NCBI RefSeq assembly: GCF_010730955.1
Contig: NZ_AP022577.1
Span: 5,518,001 to 5,582,000 of the forward strand
Length of the DNA stretch: 64,000 nucleotides
Source of the DNA: Mycolicibacterium aubagnense
GTDB taxonomy: Bacteria > Actinomycetota > Actinomycetes > Mycobacteriales > Mycobacteriaceae
Direction: 5' to 3'
Shown: positions 17,301 through 27,829 of the stretch, piece after piece
Layout of the letters: each line of letters opens with the position of its first letter
Position numbering within the stretch: position 1 is the first letter of the stretch
The notes under the pieces: model-generated
Database searches by the model: none
Seen by the model: only the letters and a program-made list of their open reading frames with translations
Told to the model about the DNA's origin: nothing
Translations under genes and position numbers: made by a program

Positions 17301-18659
17301 GTGCAGCGACGGATCATGGGAATCGAGACCGAGTTTGGCGTGACCTGCACGTTTCATGGTCACCGCCGGCTCAGCCCTGACGAGGTGGCGCGGTATCTGT
17401 TCCGGCGAGTGGTGTCGTGGGGGCGCAGCTCCAACGTCTTCCTGCGAAATGGCGCGCGCCTGTACCTCGACGTGGGCAGCCACCCCGAGTACGCGACCGC
17501 CGAATGCGACAACCTCGTGCAGCTCGTCACCCACGACCGCGCGGGCGAGCGCGTGCTGGAAGACCTGTTGGTCGACGCCGAGCAGCGGCTGGCCGACGAG
17601 GGTATCGGCGGCGACATCTACCTGTTCAAGAACAACACCGACTCGGCCGGCAACTCCTACGGCTGCCACGAGAACTACCTGATCGTGCGGGCCGGCGAGT
17701 TCTCCCGGATCTCCGATGTGCTGCTGCCGTTCCTGGTCACCCGGCAGTTGATCTGCGGTGCCGGCAAGGTGCTGCAGACCCCGAAGGCCGCCACGTTCTG
17801 TCTGAGCCAGCGCGCCGAGCACATCTGGGAGGGCGTCTCCAGCGCCACGACGCGGTCCCGGCCGATCATCAACACCCGCGACGAGCCGCACGCCGACGCC
17901 GAGAAATACCGCCGGCTGCACGTCATCGTCGGCGACTCCAACATGTGCGAGGCCACCACCATGCTCAAGGTGGGCAGTGCCTCGCTGGTGTTGGAGATGA
18001 TCGAGGCGGGCGTCCCGTTCCGGGACTTCTCGCTGGACAACCCGATTCGGGCCATCCGCGAGGTCAGTCACGACCTGACCGGACGCCGCGCCGTGCGACT
18101 GGCCGGTGGGCGGCAGGCCTCGGCGCTGGACATCCAGCGCGAATACCACGCGCGCGCTCTGGATTACCTGCAGACCCGGGAGCCCGACGTGCAGCTCGAG
18201 CAGGTCGTCGACCTGTGGGGCCGCCAGCTCGACGCCGTCGAGAGCCAGGACTTCGCCAAGGTCGACACCGAGATCGACTGGGTGATCAAGCGGAAGTTGT
18301 TCCAGCGCTACCAGGATCGCTACAGCATGGAGCTGTCCGACCCCAAGATCGCCCAGCTGGATCTGGCGTACCACGACATCAAGCGCGGACGCGGGGTGTT
18401 CGACCTGTTGCAGCGCAAGGGATTGGCCGCGCGGATCACCACCGACGAGGAGATCGACGCGGCGGTCAACATCCCGCCGCAGACCACCCGGGCCAAGCTA
18501 CGCGGCGAATTCATCACCGCCGCACAGGAAGCCGGGCGCGACTTCACCGTCGACTGGGTGCACCTCAAGCTCAACGACCAGGCGCAGCGCACCGTGCTGT
18601 GCAAGGACCCGTTCCGGTCGGTCGACGAGCGGGTGAACCGCCTGATCGCCAGCATGTGA
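17301..18659 (+). CDS. pafA: Pup--protein ligase PafA
   Basis: PafA links the C-terminal glutamate of the small protein Pup to lysines of target proteins, using ATP, and so marks them for the mycobacterial proteasome. The 452-residue length matches the family. The glutamine synthetase-like active site is intact: E9 in MGIETE for Mg-ATP and D57 in [16 protein letters not shown], the proposed base. Pup itself, Dop and the proteasome genes are not in the window and would lie upstream in known mycobacteria. The GTG at 17301 follows the -10-like TAAGCT (17288-17293) by 7 bases with no ribosome site, so the mRNA is probably leaderless. pafB and pafC follow. Confidence 0.97.
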   Translation: MQRRIMGIETEFGVTCTFHGHRRLSPDEVARYLFRRVVSWGRSSNVFLRNGARLYLDVGSHPEYATAECDNLVQLVTHDRAGERVLEDLLVDAEQRLADEGIGGDIYLFKNNTDSAGNSYGCHENYLIVRAGEFSRISDVLLPFLVTRQLICGAGKVLQTPKAATFCLSQRAEHIWEGVSSATTRSRPIINTRDEPHADAEKYRRLHVIVGDSNMCEATTMLKVGSASLVLEMIEAGVPFRDFSLDNPIRAIREVSHDLTGRRAVRLAGGRQASALDIQREYHARALDYLQTREPDVQLEQVVDLWGRQLDAVESQDFAKVDTEIDWVIKRKLFQRYQDRYSMELSDPKIAQLDLAYHDIKRGRGVFDLLQRKGLAARITTDEEIDAAVNIPPQTTRAKLRGEFITAAQEAGRDFTVDWVHLKLNDQAQRTVLCKDPFRSVDERVNRLIASM

Positions 18660-18730
18660 CGGGTGCCGCCGCGTTTGCGGCGGGCGCGCCCATGCCGGGC
18701 AACCCACGCTAACCACTTAGTCTGTTGGAC

Positions 18731-19726
18731 GTGACGACGTCCAAGGTTGAGCGGTTGATGAACCTCGTCATTGCGCTCCTGTCCACCCGTAGCTACCTGT
18801 CCGCGGAGCAGATCCGGGCCAACGTCACCGGCTACCAGGACCCGCCCACCGACGAGGCGTTCTCCCGGATGTTCGAACGGGACAAGAACGAGCTGCGTGA
18901 CCTCGGTATCCCGCTGGAGACCGGACGCGCCTCGATGATGGACGTCAACGACGGATACCGCATCAACCGCACCGCCTACGAGCTGCCGCCGGTCGAACTG
19001 ACCGGTGACGAGACGGCCGTCGTCGCGATCGCCACCCAGCTGTGGGAGTCGCAGGAGATGGTGACCGCCACGCAGAGCGCGCTCCTCAAGCTGCGGGCGG
19101 CGGGCGTGGACGTCGACGCACCCGATGCCGGTGTCGCGATCACCACCGGCACCACCCAGGGGCTCCGCGGTTCCGAGGAAGCCCTGGGAATTCTGTTGTC
19201 CGCCATCGACTCCGGTCGCGCCGTGCAGTTCGCGCATCGCCCGAACCGGAGCGCGCCGTACATCGACCGCACGCTGGAGCCGTGGGGCGTGGTCACCTAC
19301 CGAGGCCGGTGGTACGTCGTCGGCCACGACCGGGACCGCAACGACGCGCGCACCTTCCGGGTGTCCCGCATCGCCGAAGGAGTACGTGCCGTGGGGCCCG
19401 ACCGCGCGTTCACCCGGCCCGACGGCGTCAACCTGCGGGACATCGTGCACCGCGCGGTCGCAGAATGGCCGGCCGGCGAGCAGGCTCGGATCTGGGTGGC
19501 CGCGGGCCGCTCGACGGCGTTGCGCCGGCAGGCCGTCAGTACGTCACCCAGCGCGCGCGGCGGGCGCGCCGGCGACGAGATCGTCGTCGACATCGGCATG
19601 GTCGACCGGCTGGCCCGCGAGATCGCCGGTTATGGTGCCGACGCTGTGGTGCTGGAGCCGAAATCTTTGCGGGACAACGTGATCGGTCGGTTACGGGCGC
19701 AGGCGGGGGAGAGCCTTCAATCATGA
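18731..19726 (+). CDS. pafB: WYL-domain DNA-damage regulator PafB
   Basis: PafB pairs with PafC to form the PafBC transcription activator, which drives the RecA/LexA-independent DNA damage response of mycobacteria. The 331-residue protein has an N-terminal winged helix (SKVERLMNLVIALLSTRSYL...) and a WYL domain (GRWYVVGHDRDRND), the module that senses ssDNA in related regulators. The GTG at 18731 matches the M. tuberculosis N-terminus and sits 7 bases after TAGTCT (18718-18723), so pafB probably has its own leaderless promoter. A TTG two codons upstream is rejected. A small 7-bp GC hairpin at 18666-18683 separates pafA and pafB. Confidence 0.95.
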   Translation: MTTSKVERLMNLVIALLSTRSYLSAEQIRANVTGYQDPPTDEAFSRMFERDKNELRDLGIPLETGRASMMDVNDGYRINRTAYELPPVELTGDETAVVAIATQLWESQEMVTATQSALLKLRAAGVDVDAPDAGVAITTGTTQGLRGSEEALGILLSAIDSGRAVQFAHRPNRSAPYIDRTLEPWGVVTYRGRWYVVGHDRDRNDARTFRVSRIAEGVRAVGPDRAFTRPDGVNLRDIVHRAVAEWPAGEQARIWVAAGRSTALRRQAVSTSPSARGGRAGDEIVVDIGMVDRLAREIAGYGADAVVLEPKSLRDNVIGRLRAQAGESLQS

Positions 19727-19761
19727 GCATCGAGCGAGCAGCGCAGGCGGATCGCGCATGA
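19723..19761 (+). CDS. Possible 12-codon linking cistron between pafB and pafC
   Basis: An ATG at 19723 overlaps the pafB stop as ATGA, and its 12-codon frame (MSIERAAQADRA) ends in a TGA that overlaps the pafC ATG, again as ATGA. Ribosomes ending pafB could reinitiate here and be handed to pafC. It may be chance; no ribosome site is obvious. Confidence 0.3.
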   Translation: MSIERAAQADRA

Positions 19762-20738
19762 GCAACGTGTCCACCCGCCTCGTGCGGCTGTTGAACATGG
19801 TCCCGTACTTCCAGGCCAATCCGCGCGTCAGCCACACCAAGGCCGCGGCAGATCTGGGCGTGACGCGAAAGCAGTTGGAAGCCGACCTCTGGCAGCTGTT
19901 CGTCTGTGGGCTGCCCGGCGGAGGTCCCGGTGAACTGATCGACCTCGACTTCGAGGGCGACACCATCGAGGTGATCTTCTCGGCCGGCATGGACCGCGCG
20001 TTGCGGCTCACCTCGCCGGAGGCCACCGGCGTGTTGATGGCGCTGCGTGCGCTGGTCGACGTACCTGGCGTTGTCGATCCCGACGTGGCGCGCAGCGTGA
20101 TCGCCAAGATCGAGGCCGCGGCCGGCACCGCCGGAGCAACCGCGGCGGCGGTGCCGGCGCCAGAGGTCACCGGCGACGTCGAGAACAAGGCCACCGCGGC
20201 GGTGCGGGCCGCGGTCCGGAACAAGCGGGCCTTGTGCCTGGAGTACTACTCCGCTTCACACGACACCATCTCGCAGCGCGTCGTCGATCCGATCCGGGTG
20301 GCGCTCATCGGCGATCACAGCTACCTGGAGGCGTGGTGCCGCACGGCCGAGGGCGTGCGATTGTTCCGCTTCGACCGGATCGTCGATGCCACTGCCCTGG
20401 ACGAACCCGCGGCACCCCCGGCGCCCGCGGTGCAGGCCGAGCCGGACACGTCGCTGTTCTCCCCGGAGACCGCGGACCCGAGCTTGCCGGTGGCGACGCT
20501 GCTGATCGATTCGACGGCGTCGTGGATGTTCGACTACTACCCGCTGGCGGTGCAGCGGGAGATTCCCGACGGCAGCTGGGAAGCCACCATGACCTACGCG
20601 TCGGACGACTGGATGGCCCGTTTCGTGCTCGGTTTCGGTTCGGCGGTCCGGGTCCTGGACCCGCCGGCGCTCGCCGACCGCGTGCGGGAGTCCGCGGTAG
20701 CGGCGCTGACGGCATATGAACCCGGTCTTGGCGAGTAG
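19758..20738 (+). CDS. pafC: WYL-domain DNA-damage regulator PafC
   Basis: PafC is the second subunit of the PafBC activator. The 326-residue protein has an N-terminal winged helix (RVSHTKAAADLGVTRKQLE), the WYL region around SYLEAWCRTAEGVRLFRFDRI, and a C-terminal WCX-type domain. Its start lies 31 bases after the pafB stop, linked by the 12-codon frame described separately. The linker between WYL and C-terminal parts is rich in Ala and Pro. tatA follows, so the order pafB-pafC-tatA-tatC-helY is as in M. tuberculosis. Confidence 0.95.
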   Translation: MSNVSTRLVRLLNMVPYFQANPRVSHTKAAADLGVTRKQLEADLWQLFVCGLPGGGPGELIDLDFEGDTIEVIFSAGMDRALRLTSPEATGVLMALRALVDVPGVVDPDVARSVIAKIEAAAGTAGATAAAVPAPEVTGDVENKATAAVRAAVRNKRALCLEYYSASHDTISQRVVDPIRVALIGDHSYLEAWCRTAEGVRLFRFDRIVDATALDEPAAPPAPAVQAEPDTSLFSPETADPSLPVATLLIDSTASWMFDYYPLAVQREIPDGSWEATMTYASDDWMARFVLGFGSAVRVLDPPALADRVRESAVAALTAYEPGLGE

Positions 20739-20769
20739 ACTCGGCCTCAACTTCTGGAGGTGACCCAAA

Positions 20770-21045
20770 TTGGGCGGTTTGCAACCGTGGCACTGGTTGA
20801 TCGTCATCGCGGTGTTCGTTCTGCTCTTCGGCGCGAAGAAGCTGCCGGACGCCGCGCGTTCGCTTGGTAAGTCGATGCGCATCTTCAAGTCCGAATTGAA
20901 GGAAATGCAGTCGGAAGGTTCCGGGGAATCGACCGTGCAGCCCGGCGCACACCCAAGTCCGAGGCCCATCACTGCCGAACGCGTCGAGAATCCGGCACCC
21001 GCACCGCAGCCGGCGCCGGACGCCACGGACAAGCACCCGGCCTGA
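20770..21045 (+). CDS. tatA: Twin-arginine translocase subunit TatA
   Basis: TatA oligomerises to form the pore-like part of the Tat system, which exports folded proteins. The 91-residue protein has one N-terminal membrane helix ([17 protein letters not shown]), an amphipathic helix ([18 protein letters not shown]) and a Pro-rich cytoplasmic tail. The start is TTG at 20770, decided by GGAGGT at 20757-20762. tatC follows after 60 bases. Two proteins in this window carry twin-arginine signals and would be clients: the cupin at 14550 and the beta-lactamase at 56001. Confidence 0.95.
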   Translation: MGGLQPWHWLIVIAVFVLLFGAKKLPDAARSLGKSMRIFKSELKEMQSEGSGESTVQPGAHPSPRPITAERVENPAPAPQPAPDATDKHPA

Positions 21046-21105
21046 CCTTTGCCGTGATTCCGCCGCAGGCCCAGCGCGCGCGGCGGTTGGCTCCTACATA
21101 CACCC

Positions 21106-22053
21106 GTGCCAATACCTGGAATTCTCCGAAAGCTTGACCCGCGCCGTCGACGGTCGCGGGTCAATCCTGACGGCACCATGTCGCTCGTCGACCACCTCGA
21201 AGAGCTGCGGACCCGTCTGCTGATCGCTGTCTTCGCGATCTTGTTGACCACGGTCGTCGGCTTCTTCTGGTACGAGCACGGTTTCTTCGGGCTCCCCAGC
21301 CTCGGTGACTGGCTCCGCGGCCCGTACTGTTCGCTTCCCGCCTCATCACGTGCGTCGATCGCCCCGGACGGCGCGTGCAGGCTGCTCGCGACGGCGCCGT
21401 TCGACCAGTTCATGCTGCGCCTCAAGGTCGGCATGGCGGCGGGCGTCGTCCTGGCCTGCCCGGTGTGGCTCCACCAGATCTGGGCGTTCATCACCCCCGG
21501 CCTGTACAAGAAGGAACGCCGGTTCGCGTCCCTGTTCGTGGGTGTCGGCGCACTGCTCTTCCTCTCGGGCGCGGTCATGGCCTACGTCGTGCTGTCGACG
21601 GCGCTGTCGTTCCTGCTGACCGTCGGTAGCGACGTCCAGATCACCGCACTGTCCGGTGAGCAGTACTTCGGCTTCCTGATCAATCTGCTGATCGTGTTCG
21701 GCATCAGCTTCGAGTTCCCGTTGCTGATCATCATGCTGAATCTGGTCGGGGTGCTCACCTACGAGAAGCTCAAGGCCTGGCGCCGCGGCCTGATCTTCGG
21801 CCTGTTCGTGTTCGCCGCGTTCGTGACGCCCGGCTCGGACCCGTTCTCCATGCTGGCGCTGTCCCTGGCGTTGACGGTCCTGCTGGAGCTGTCGATTCAG
21901 GTCGCCCGGCTCCACGACCGGCGCAAGGCCCGGCTCGAAGCCGAGGCCGTTCCCGACGACGAGGCCGCCCCGATCGGGTCGGTGGAACCCATCGATGCAC
22001 CATCTGCCGTGCCCACTCCGACCCGGCTGACCATCGATGACGACGCCACCTGA
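21106..22053 (+). CDS. tatC: Twin-arginine translocase subunit TatC
   Basis: TatC is the receptor that recognises twin-arginine signal peptides. The 315-residue protein has six predicted membrane helices. The family signatures are [14 protein letters not shown] near the N-terminus, [20 protein letters not shown], and [16 protein letters not shown] long charged C-terminal tail of about 55 residues is typical of actinobacteria. The GTG at 21106 is used; another start closer to [10 protein letters not shown] cannot be excluded. The end overlaps the helY start by 17 bases. Confidence 0.95.
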   Translation: MPIPGILRKLDPRRRRSRVNPDGTMSLVDHLEELRTRLLIAVFAILLTTVVGFFWYEHGFFGLPSLGDWLRGPYCSLPASSRASIAPDGACRLLATAPFDQFMLRLKVGMAAGVVLACPVWLHQIWAFITPGLYKKERRFASLFVGVGALLFLSGAVMAYVVLSTALSFLLTVGSDVQITALSGEQYFGFLINLLIVFGISFEFPLLIIMLNLVGVLTYEKLKAWRRGLIFGLFVFAAFVTPGSDPFSMLALSLALTVLLELSIQVARLHDRRKARLEAEAVPDDEAAPIGSVEPIDAPSAVPTPTRLTIDDDAT

Positions 22054-24904
22054 GTTTCGGGCGGCGGAGCCGCCGATCCCGACGGGCGCGGCGGTATCCG
22101 TTGAAATCGAGCCCGGTCCACAGCTGCGCGACTTCGCCTCGGGCCTGTCGTTCACCCTGGATGGTTTCCAGACCAAGGCCTGTGTGGCGCTCGAGAACGG
22201 TCGCGGCGTCCTGGTCTGCGCCCCGACCGGCGCCGGGAAGACCGTGGTCGGCGAGTTTGCGGTGCATCTGGCGCTGGCCGCCGGCCGGAAGTGTTTCTAC
22301 ACCACGCCGATCAAGGCGCTGAGCAACCAGAAGCACAACGATCTGGTGGCCCGCTACGGACCTGAACGCATCGGTCTGCTCACCGGTGACCAGGCGATCA
22401 ACGGTGACGCCGACATCGTGGTGATGACCACCGAAGTGCTGCGCAACATGCTCTACGCCGATTCCCCTGCGCTGCACGGCCTGTCCCACGTCGTGATGGA
22501 CGAGGTGCATTTCCTGGCCGACCGCATGCGCGGCGCGGTGTGGGAGGAGGTGATCCTGCACCTGCCGGAGGAGGTGCGGTTGGTCAGCCTGTCGGCGACG
22601 GTGAGCAACGCCGAGGAGTTCGGCGGCTGGATTCAGACCGTCCGCGGTGACACCACGGTCGTCGTCGACGAACATCGCCCGGTACCGCTGTGGCAGCACA
22701 TGCTGGTGGGCAAGCGGCTCTTCGACCTGTTCGACCTGTCCAAGGGGGCAGGTGGAGGTAAGGGCTCGGGCAAACCGGCTGCTCGCGTCGATCCGGAGCT
22801 GTTGCGGCACATCGCGCACCGCCGCGAGGCGGACCGGTTGATGGACTGGCAGCCGCGGGGACGAAGCGGAGACGGACGCGGACGTTCTGGCGGCCGGCCC
22901 GCGATGTACCGGCCGCCGAGTCGTCCGGATGTGATCGGCACGCTGGACCAGGCCGGCCTGCTCCCGGCCATCACGTTCGTGTTCTCCCGCGCCGGATGCG
23001 ACGCCGCGGTCAAGCAGTGCCTGCGCTCGGCGGTGCGGCTGACCAACAAGGCCGAACGCGATCGGATCGCCGAGGTCGTCGACCGGCGCTGCGCCGATCT
23101 GGCCGAGTCCGATCTGGCGGTGCTCGACTATCACGAGTGGCGCGAAGGGTTGCTGCGCGGCCTGGCCGCCCACCACGCCGGCCTGCTGCCGGTGTTCCGG
23201 CACACCGTCGAGGAGCTGTTCACCGCGGGGCTGGTGAAGGCCGTTTTCGCGACGGAGACACTGGCTTTGGGCATCAACATGCCCGCCCGCACCGTCGTGC
23301 TCGAGCGGCTGGTCAAGTACAACGGCGAACAACATGCCCCGCTGACGCCGGGGGAGTACACCCAGCTGACCGGCCGCGCCGGGCGCCGCGGCATCGACGT
23401 CGAGGGCCACGCTGTCGTGCTGTGGCACGCCACCGACGAGATGGCCGATCCTGTGCAGGTCGCCGGCCTGGCGTCGACCCGAACGTTCCCGCTGCGCAGT
23501 TCCTTTGCGCCGTCGTACAACATGACCATCAACCTGGTTCAGCACATGACCCCGGCGGCGGCGCACCGGCTGCTCGAGCAGTCGTTCGCGCAGTACCAGG
23601 CGGACCGATCGGTCACCGGGTTGGTGCGTGGCATCAAGCGCGGTGAGCGGATGCTCGCCGAGATTGCAGCCGAGCAACGCGAGAGTTCGGATTCAGCGCA
23701 GGGTGGCGATTGGAACTCGGTGCTGGAGTATGCCCGGCTGCGGGCGAGCATCACCGAACGTGAGCGGGCGCAGTCCCGAGCCGGGCGCCTGACGCGCCGC
23801 AAGGGCATCAACGACGCGCTGGCCGCGCTGAAGCGGGGCGATGTCATCGCCATCGGCCTCGGCCGCCGCAGCGGACTGGCCGTGGTGCTGGAGCCGGCAT
23901 TCGACGCCGACGACCCCAGGCCGCTGGTGCTCACCGAACATCGTTGGGCGGGAAGGATTTCCGCTGCCGACTACGCGGGCACGTCGCAGCGACTGGGCAG
24001 CATGTCGCTGCCCAAGCGGGTGGAACACCGGCAGCCCAAGGTGCGCCGCGACCTGGCGTCGGCGCTGCTGTCGGCGGCCGAAGCACTCGACGTGCCGTCG
24101 GTGCGGCGCAGCCGCGGCGCCGCAGAGCCGACGCCGGATATCGATCCGGAGCTGGCGGGTCTGCGGGAGCAGATGCGCCGCCACCCGGCGCATCAGCTGC
24201 CCGACCGCGAAGCCAAAGTGCGTGCCGCCGAGCGCTATCTACGCATCGAACGTGACAACGAGCAGACCCAGCAGAAGGTCGCGGCGGCCACCAACTCGCT
24301 GGCCCGCACCTTCGACCGGATCACAGCGCTGCTCAGCGAGCGCGGTTTCATCGTGGGGGCCGAGGGCGAACCCGCGGTAACCGACGACGGCCGGCTGCTG
24401 GCCCGGATCTACAGTGAGAGTGACCTTCTGGTCGCCGAGTGCCTGCGGGGCGGTGTGTGGGACGGACTCAACCCCGCCGAGCTGGCCGCGGTGCTGTCGG
24501 CCGTGCTGTTCGAGTCGCGCGGTGACGGCCCGACGGTGCCGCCGGGTTCCGAGCAGGTCACCGACGAGGTACGGCGGGCGCTGGCGAAGACCCGCCGGTT
24601 GTGGACCGACATCAGGGGCGACGAGCGCAGGCATCGGCTGCCGTTCAGCCGGGAACCCGACGCCGGGTTCGCCGCGGCGATGTACAGCTGGGCGACCTAC
24701 GGAGACCTGACCGCGGCGCTGTTGATGTCCGACAACGGCAATGGAAATGCTTTGCCTGCAGGCGATTTCGTGCGCTGGTGTCGTCAGGTGCTGGACTTGC
24801 TGGACCAGGTGCGCATTGCTGCGCCGTCGCCGCAGTTGCGCGCCACGGCCAAGCGGGCCATCGGTGCGGTACGTCGCGGCGTGGTGGCGATAGACACCAT
24901 GTGA
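22037..24904 (+). CDS. helY: Ski2-like DEAD/DEAH-box helicase HelY
   Basis: This 955-residue superfamily 2 helicase has Walker A APTGAGKT at 62-69, DEVH at 155-158, SAT motif [14 protein letters not shown], and motif [15 protein letters not shown] basic, Gly-rich insertion lies near residue 275. The C-terminal half (DSH-type) resembles eukaryotic Ski2/Mtr4 RNA helicases, so a role in RNA turnover or processing is likely; direct evidence is limited. The start lies inside the last 17 bases of tatC, which indicates coupling. It ends the pafB-helY run and converges on the MBL hydrolase. Confidence 0.93.
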   Translation: MTTPPEFRAAEPPIPTGAAVSVEIEPGPQLRDFASGLSFTLDGFQTKACVALENGRGVLVCAPTGAGKTVVGEFAVHLALAAGRKCFYTTPIKALSNQKHNDLVARYGPERIGLLTGDQAINGDADIVVMTTEVLRNMLYADSPALHGLSHVVMDEVHFLADRMRGAVWEEVILHLPEEVRLVSLSATVSNAEEFGGWIQTVRGDTTVVVDEHRPVPLWQHMLVGKRLFDLFDLSKGAGGGKGSGKPAARVDPELLRHIAHRREADRLMDWQPRGRSGDGRGRSGGRPAMYRPPSRPDVIGTLDQAGLLPAITFVFSRAGCDAAVKQCLRSAVRLTNKAERDRIAEVVDRRCADLAESDLAVLDYHEWREGLLRGLAAHHAGLLPVFRHTVEELFTAGLVKAVFATETLALGINMPARTVVLERLVKYNGEQHAPLTPGEYTQLTGRAGRRGIDVEGHAVVLWHATDEMADPVQVAGLASTRTFPLRSSFAPSYNMTINLVQHMTPAAAHRLLEQSFAQYQADRSVTGLVRGIKRGERMLAEIAAEQRESSDSAQGGDWNSVLEYARLRASITERERAQSRAGRLTRRKGINDALAALKRGDVIAIGLGRRSGLAVVLEPAFDADDPRPLVLTEHRWAGRISAADYAGTSQRLGSMSLPKRVEHRQPKVRRDLASALLSAAEALDVPSVRRSRGAAEPTPDIDPELAGLREQMRRHPAHQLPDREAKVRAAERYLRIERDNEQTQQKVAAATNSLARTFDRITALLSERGFIVGAEGEPAVTDDGRLLARIYSESDLLVAECLRGGVWDGLNPAELAAVLSAVLFESRGDGPTVPPGSEQVTDEVRRALAKTRRLWTDIRGDERRHRLPFSREPDAGFAAAMYSWATYGDLTAALLMSDNGNGNALPAGDFVRWCRQVLDLLDQVRIAAPSPQLRATAKRAIGAVRRGVVAIDTM

Positions 24905-24931
24905 GGCGCGGCGACCGGCTGCTGGGCGCCG

Positions 24932-25810
24932 TCAGGCCGGCCCCAGGTCCAGCCAGTCGTCGACCATGAACCCATCGCCGCGCGCGACGATGGTCGCGCC
25001 GCCACGGCCGGCATAGTGCGCCGGGACCACCGTCGCCCGCCGCCGGGTTGCCTCGGTGAACACTCGCTTGCGGGTGACGGTCGCCTCGGCCGCGTTGACG
25101 TCGAAGGCGCACGGATCATCCGGCCGGGGAATCTGGATGGGGCAGTGGGTCAGGTCGCCGACGAACACGGCCGGCTTGCCGGCATCCAGCCACAGCACCG
25201 ACGAGCCGGGCGTATGACCGGGGGCCGGGCGCAGCCACGCCGAGTCGCTCAGCTGGTAGTCACCGGAGAACTGCTCGGTCTGGTCCGCCACGGGGATGAC
25301 ACTGTCCTCGAACACCGTTCGCATCTCGTCGGTGGTTTCCGGATTGTCGGGGGCGAAGAACCGGTAGTCGGCCTGGGGCATCAGGTAACGGGCGTTGGGG
25401 AAGGTGGGGACCCAGGCGCCGTCGACCAATTGGGTGTTCCAGCCGACATGGTCGGTGTGCAGATGCGTGTTCAGGACGACGTCGACGGCCGCCGGGTCGA
25501 TGCCGGCAGCGCGCATGGTGTCGAGAAACGGGGTGCTGAGGTGATCCAGCGGCAGCATGTGCGGCCGGTGCCGGTCGTTGCCCGCGCCGGTGTCGATGAC
25601 GATGGTCAGCCCGTCGACCTGCAACACCCAGCTTTGAATCGCGATGCGGAACAGGTCCGTCTCGGGGTTCCAGAACCGCGGGGCGAGCAGTTCGGCCTCG
25701 GCGTGCCAGGCCTCCGGCGGTGTCGACGGCCACAGCGACGTGGGGATTTGAACCTGGGTTTCTGCGACGCGGGTCAAGATCGCGTTGCCGAGCCGGATTT
25801 GGTCCGTCAT
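24932..25810 (-). CDS. MBL-fold metallo-hydrolase (lactonase-like)
   Basis: This 292-residue enzyme has the metallo-beta-lactamase fold. The di-metal signature is NTHLHTDHVGWN (HxHxDH). Further ligands are expected in PAPGHTPGSS, in FVGDLTH and in VPAHY. The architecture resembles AHL lactonases and related quorum-quenching or ester hydrolases more than true beta-lactamases. There is no signal peptide, so it acts in the cytoplasm. It is divergent from a DUF4333 gene, with two adjacent palindromes between. The substrate is unknown. Confidence 0.87.
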   Translation of the reverse strand: MTDQIRLGNAILTRVAETQVQIPTSLWPSTPPEAWHAEAELLAPRFWNPETDLFRIAIQSWVLQVDGLTIVIDTGAGNDRHRPHMLPLDHLSTPFLDTMRAAGIDPAAVDVVLNTHLHTDHVGWNTQLVDGAWVPTFPNARYLMPQADYRFFAPDNPETTDEMRTVFEDSVIPVADQTEQFSGDYQLSDSAWLRPAPGHTPGSSVLWLDAGKPAVFVGDLTHCPIQIPRPDDPCAFDVNAAEATVTRKRVFTEATRRRATVVPAHYAGRGGATIVARGDGFMVDDWLDLGPA

Positions 25811-25850
25811 ACCGCGAGACTAAGGCCGGCCGGGTTAAGTAATGCCCAGA

Positions 25851-25881
25851 CACGCGTCCCGCGTGCAGGTCATCCATGACC
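25851..25881. promoter_or_regulatory. Two adjacent palindromes in a divergent promoter region
   Basis: CACGCG-TCC-CGCGTG (25851-25865) and GGTCAT-CC-ATGACC (25868-25881) are both perfect inverted repeats two bases apart. They lie between the MBL hydrolase and DUF4333 genes. The different half-sites suggest two regulators or one composite site. No regulator gene is adjacent. Confidence 0.55.
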
Positions 25882-25951
25882 GGCGGCACCGGTAGTGTGG
25901 TTGACCAGCAGCCCGGATGATGTCCGAGTAGTAGAGCACCGAGGAGAGACG

Positions 25952-26692
25952 ATGAGCGGTCCAGAGGGAACTGATCCGTCACAGCCGTGGCAAGGTCAGC
26001 AGCCCGCTTGGGGGCAGCCGGCGTCCGGCGCCGAGCAGCCGACCACTGCCGCCCCGGCGTGGGGTCAGCAGCCGGCCTACAACCCGGAGCAGTACCAGCA
26101 GCAGTATCCGGGGGCGCAGCCCGGTGCCGCGCAGCCCGGGGCGCAGCAGGTTCCCGGTTACCCGCAGCAGCAGTACCCGCAGGGTTACCCACAGCAGGCG
26201 TACCCCCAGCCGGGCGCCTACGGCCAGCCGCAGTACGGCCAGCCGCAGTACGGCCAGCCCCAGTACGGCCAGCCGGGACAGTACGGTCAGCCGCAGTTCG
26301 GTGAGGGCGCCGCGGGGCAGCAGTTCGACCAGCAGTTCGGCGCACCGGCAGCCAAGAAGTCGAACAAGGCGCTGCTGCTCATCGGTGGAGTCGTGGCCGC
26401 GGTCATCGTCGCGGTCGTCGGCGTGCTCGGTTTCCTGTGGCCCGGCTTCTTCGTCACCACCAAGCTCGACGTCAATGCCGCGCAGTCCGGCGTGCAGAAG
26501 GTCCTGACCGACGAGACCAATGGTTACGGCGCCAAGAACGTCAAGGACGTCAAGTGCAACAACGGCGCCGACCCTGAGGTCAAGTCCGGGCAGACGTTCG
26601 ACTGCGACGTGAACATCGACGGCACCAAGCGCACCGTGAAGGTCACCTTCAAAGACGACAACGGCACCTACGAGGTAGGCCGCCCGAAGTAG
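25952..26692 (+). CDS. DUF4333 membrane protein with proline/glutamine-rich N-terminus
   Basis: The 246-residue protein has three parts. A cytoplasmic region of about 130 residues is rich in Gln, Pro, Tyr and Gly with repeated YGQPQ units. One membrane helix follows ([20 protein letters not shown]). The outer domain is a DUF4333 (PF14230) with two Cys ([11 protein letters not shown] and [15 protein letters not shown]), probably a disulfide. It corresponds by position to the M. tuberculosis gene between helY and the 5'-3' exonuclease. GAGGAG before ATG 25952 fixes the start. The low-complexity tail may bind partners; function is unknown. Confidence 0.85.
   Translation: MSGPEGTDPSQPWQGQQPAWGQPASGAEQPTTAAPAWGQQPAYNPEQYQQQYPGAQPGAAQPGAQQVPGYPQQQYPQGYPQQAYPQPGAYGQPQYGQPQYGQPQYGQPGQYGQPQFGEGAAGQQFDQQFGAPAAKKSNKALLLIGGVVAAVIVAVVGVLGFLWPGFFVTTKLDVNAAQSGVQKVLTDETNGYGAKNVKDVKCNNGADPEVKSGQTFDCDVNIDGTKRTVKVTFKDDNGTYEVGRPK
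26219..26296 (+). repeat. 15-bp tandem repeat coding YGQPQ
   Basis: Three near-identical head-to-tail 15-base units start at 26219, 26234 and 26249, then an 18-base variant and one more unit. The repeat is in frame and encodes YGQPQ; copy number could vary by slippage without frameshift. Confidence 0.85.
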
Positions 26693-26712
26693 TTTCCCCG
26701 CGAGCAGCCGGC

Positions 26713-26746
26713 AAAGCCCCCACTTCCACTCGGAGATGGGGGCTTT
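26713..26746. terminator. Bidirectional intrinsic terminator
   Basis: AAAGCCCCCA at 26713-26722 pairs perfectly with TGGGGGCTTT at 26737-26746 across a 14-base loop. A/T flanks on both sides provide U-runs for both convergent genes. Confidence 0.85.
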
Positions 26747-26811
26747 CGCTGCTGATCACCAGGAATCCGCGCCGAGTGTGCCGTCGGAGCGCAGATCTGG
26801 CGGAGCTCGCG

Positions 26812-27777
26812 CTATAGCTTGTCGAGCGCCTTCTGTAGCCGCGCGATCGAGTTGGTGACGCCGTACTTGGCGGCCAGGTCGGCCACGCGTTGCGGGTCGC
26901 GGGCTGCGAGCGGCAGCGCGTCGGATTCGGTCGACATCGACACCGGCGCATCGGTCGCGACGAGGACGACGGGGCGCGCAGCGGTGATGTAGTCGGCGGC
27001 GGCAAGCAGTTTCTTGCGTTGCGCCGCAGCCATTTTCGAGGTCGGGTCCTGCGCGGCGGCCTCGATCGCCGTCAGTGAGCCGTAGGTCTGCAGCAGGCTG
27101 GCGGCCGTCTTCTCGCCGATGCCGGCGACGCCAGGCAGCCCGTCGGACGCGTCACCGCGCATCAGCGCCAGCTCGGCGTACGCGGCGCCGGCGCGATCCA
27201 GCGGGACGCCGTAGCTCTCGGCGACCTCGGCGGGCCCGTAGAGCACGGCCTTGGCCAGGCCGCGGCCGATATAGAACACCCTGATTCCCGGTTCGTCATC
27301 GCTGGCCAGCTGCAACAGGTCACGGTCGCCGCTGACCACGATCGCGGGGCTGGTCTGCTCCCGGGTCGCCAGCGTGCCCAGCACGTCGTCGGCTTCGAAA
27401 CCCGGTGCGCCCGCGGTGGCGATACCGAACGCGTCGAGCAGCTCCATGATCATGGCGACCTGCGGCGTGAGGTCGTCGGGCACTTCCTCGATGTCGGGGG
27501 CGTCACCTGCAGTGATCTCTTCGACCCGGTGCGCCTTGTACGACGGGATCAGGTCGACGCGCCACTGCGGACGCCAGTCCAGGTCCAGGCACACCACCAG
27601 CCGGCTGGGGCGATGCTGGGTAACCAGGGCGGCGATGTTGTCGATGAAGCCGCGGACCGCGTTGACGGGGCGGCCGTCGGGCGCGGTGATCGAGGACGGC
27701 ACCCCGAAGTACGAGCGGAACCACATACTGGCGCCGTCGAGGAGCAGGATCGGCTGACTCACGCTCGGCTCGTTCAT
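26812..27777 (-). CDS. 5'-3' exonuclease (FEN/PolA N-terminal-like)
   Basis: This 321-residue nuclease resembles the N-terminal exonuclease domain of DNA polymerase I without a polymerase. Metal-binding acidic clusters are visible in [27 protein letters not shown] and [11 protein letters not shown]. The helix-3-turn region [19 protein letters not shown] binds DNA. It should remove RNA primers or flaps during replication and repair. Its position between DUF4333 and pepE is the same as in M. tuberculosis. It is divergent from pepE with 52 bases between. Confidence 0.92.
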   Translation of the reverse strand: MNEPSVSQPILLLDGASMWFRSYFGVPSSITAPDGRPVNAVRGFIDNIAALVTQHRPSRLVVCLDLDWRPQWRVDLIPSYKAHRVEEITAGDAPDIEEVPDDLTPQVAMIMELLDAFGIATAGAPGFEADDVLGTLATREQTSPAIVVSGDRDLLQLASDDEPGIRVFYIGRGLAKAVLYGPAEVAESYGVPLDRAGAAYAELALMRGDASDGLPGVAGIGEKTAASLLQTYGSLTAIEAAAQDPTSKMAAAQRKKLLAAADYITAARPVVLVATDAPVSMSTESDALPLAARDPQRVADLAAKYGVTNSIARLQKALDKL

Positions 27778-27829
27778 ACTCGGGCCCGCCTGTCACGGAT
27801 GTCGATCAGCATCGCACTAGCCTATTGCC

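Noticed and set aside
18666..18683. Hairpin between pafA and pafB as a terminator
   Set aside because: Only 7 bp and no T-run; pafB has its own likely promoter, so termination here cannot be claimed.
21770..23677. 635-residue reverse frame opposite helY
   Set aside because: Shadow of the helicase; no recognisable domain.
26161..26300. Possible CRISPR-like direct repeats
   Set aside because: The repeats are in-frame YGQPQ codons of a DUF4333 protein with no spacers.
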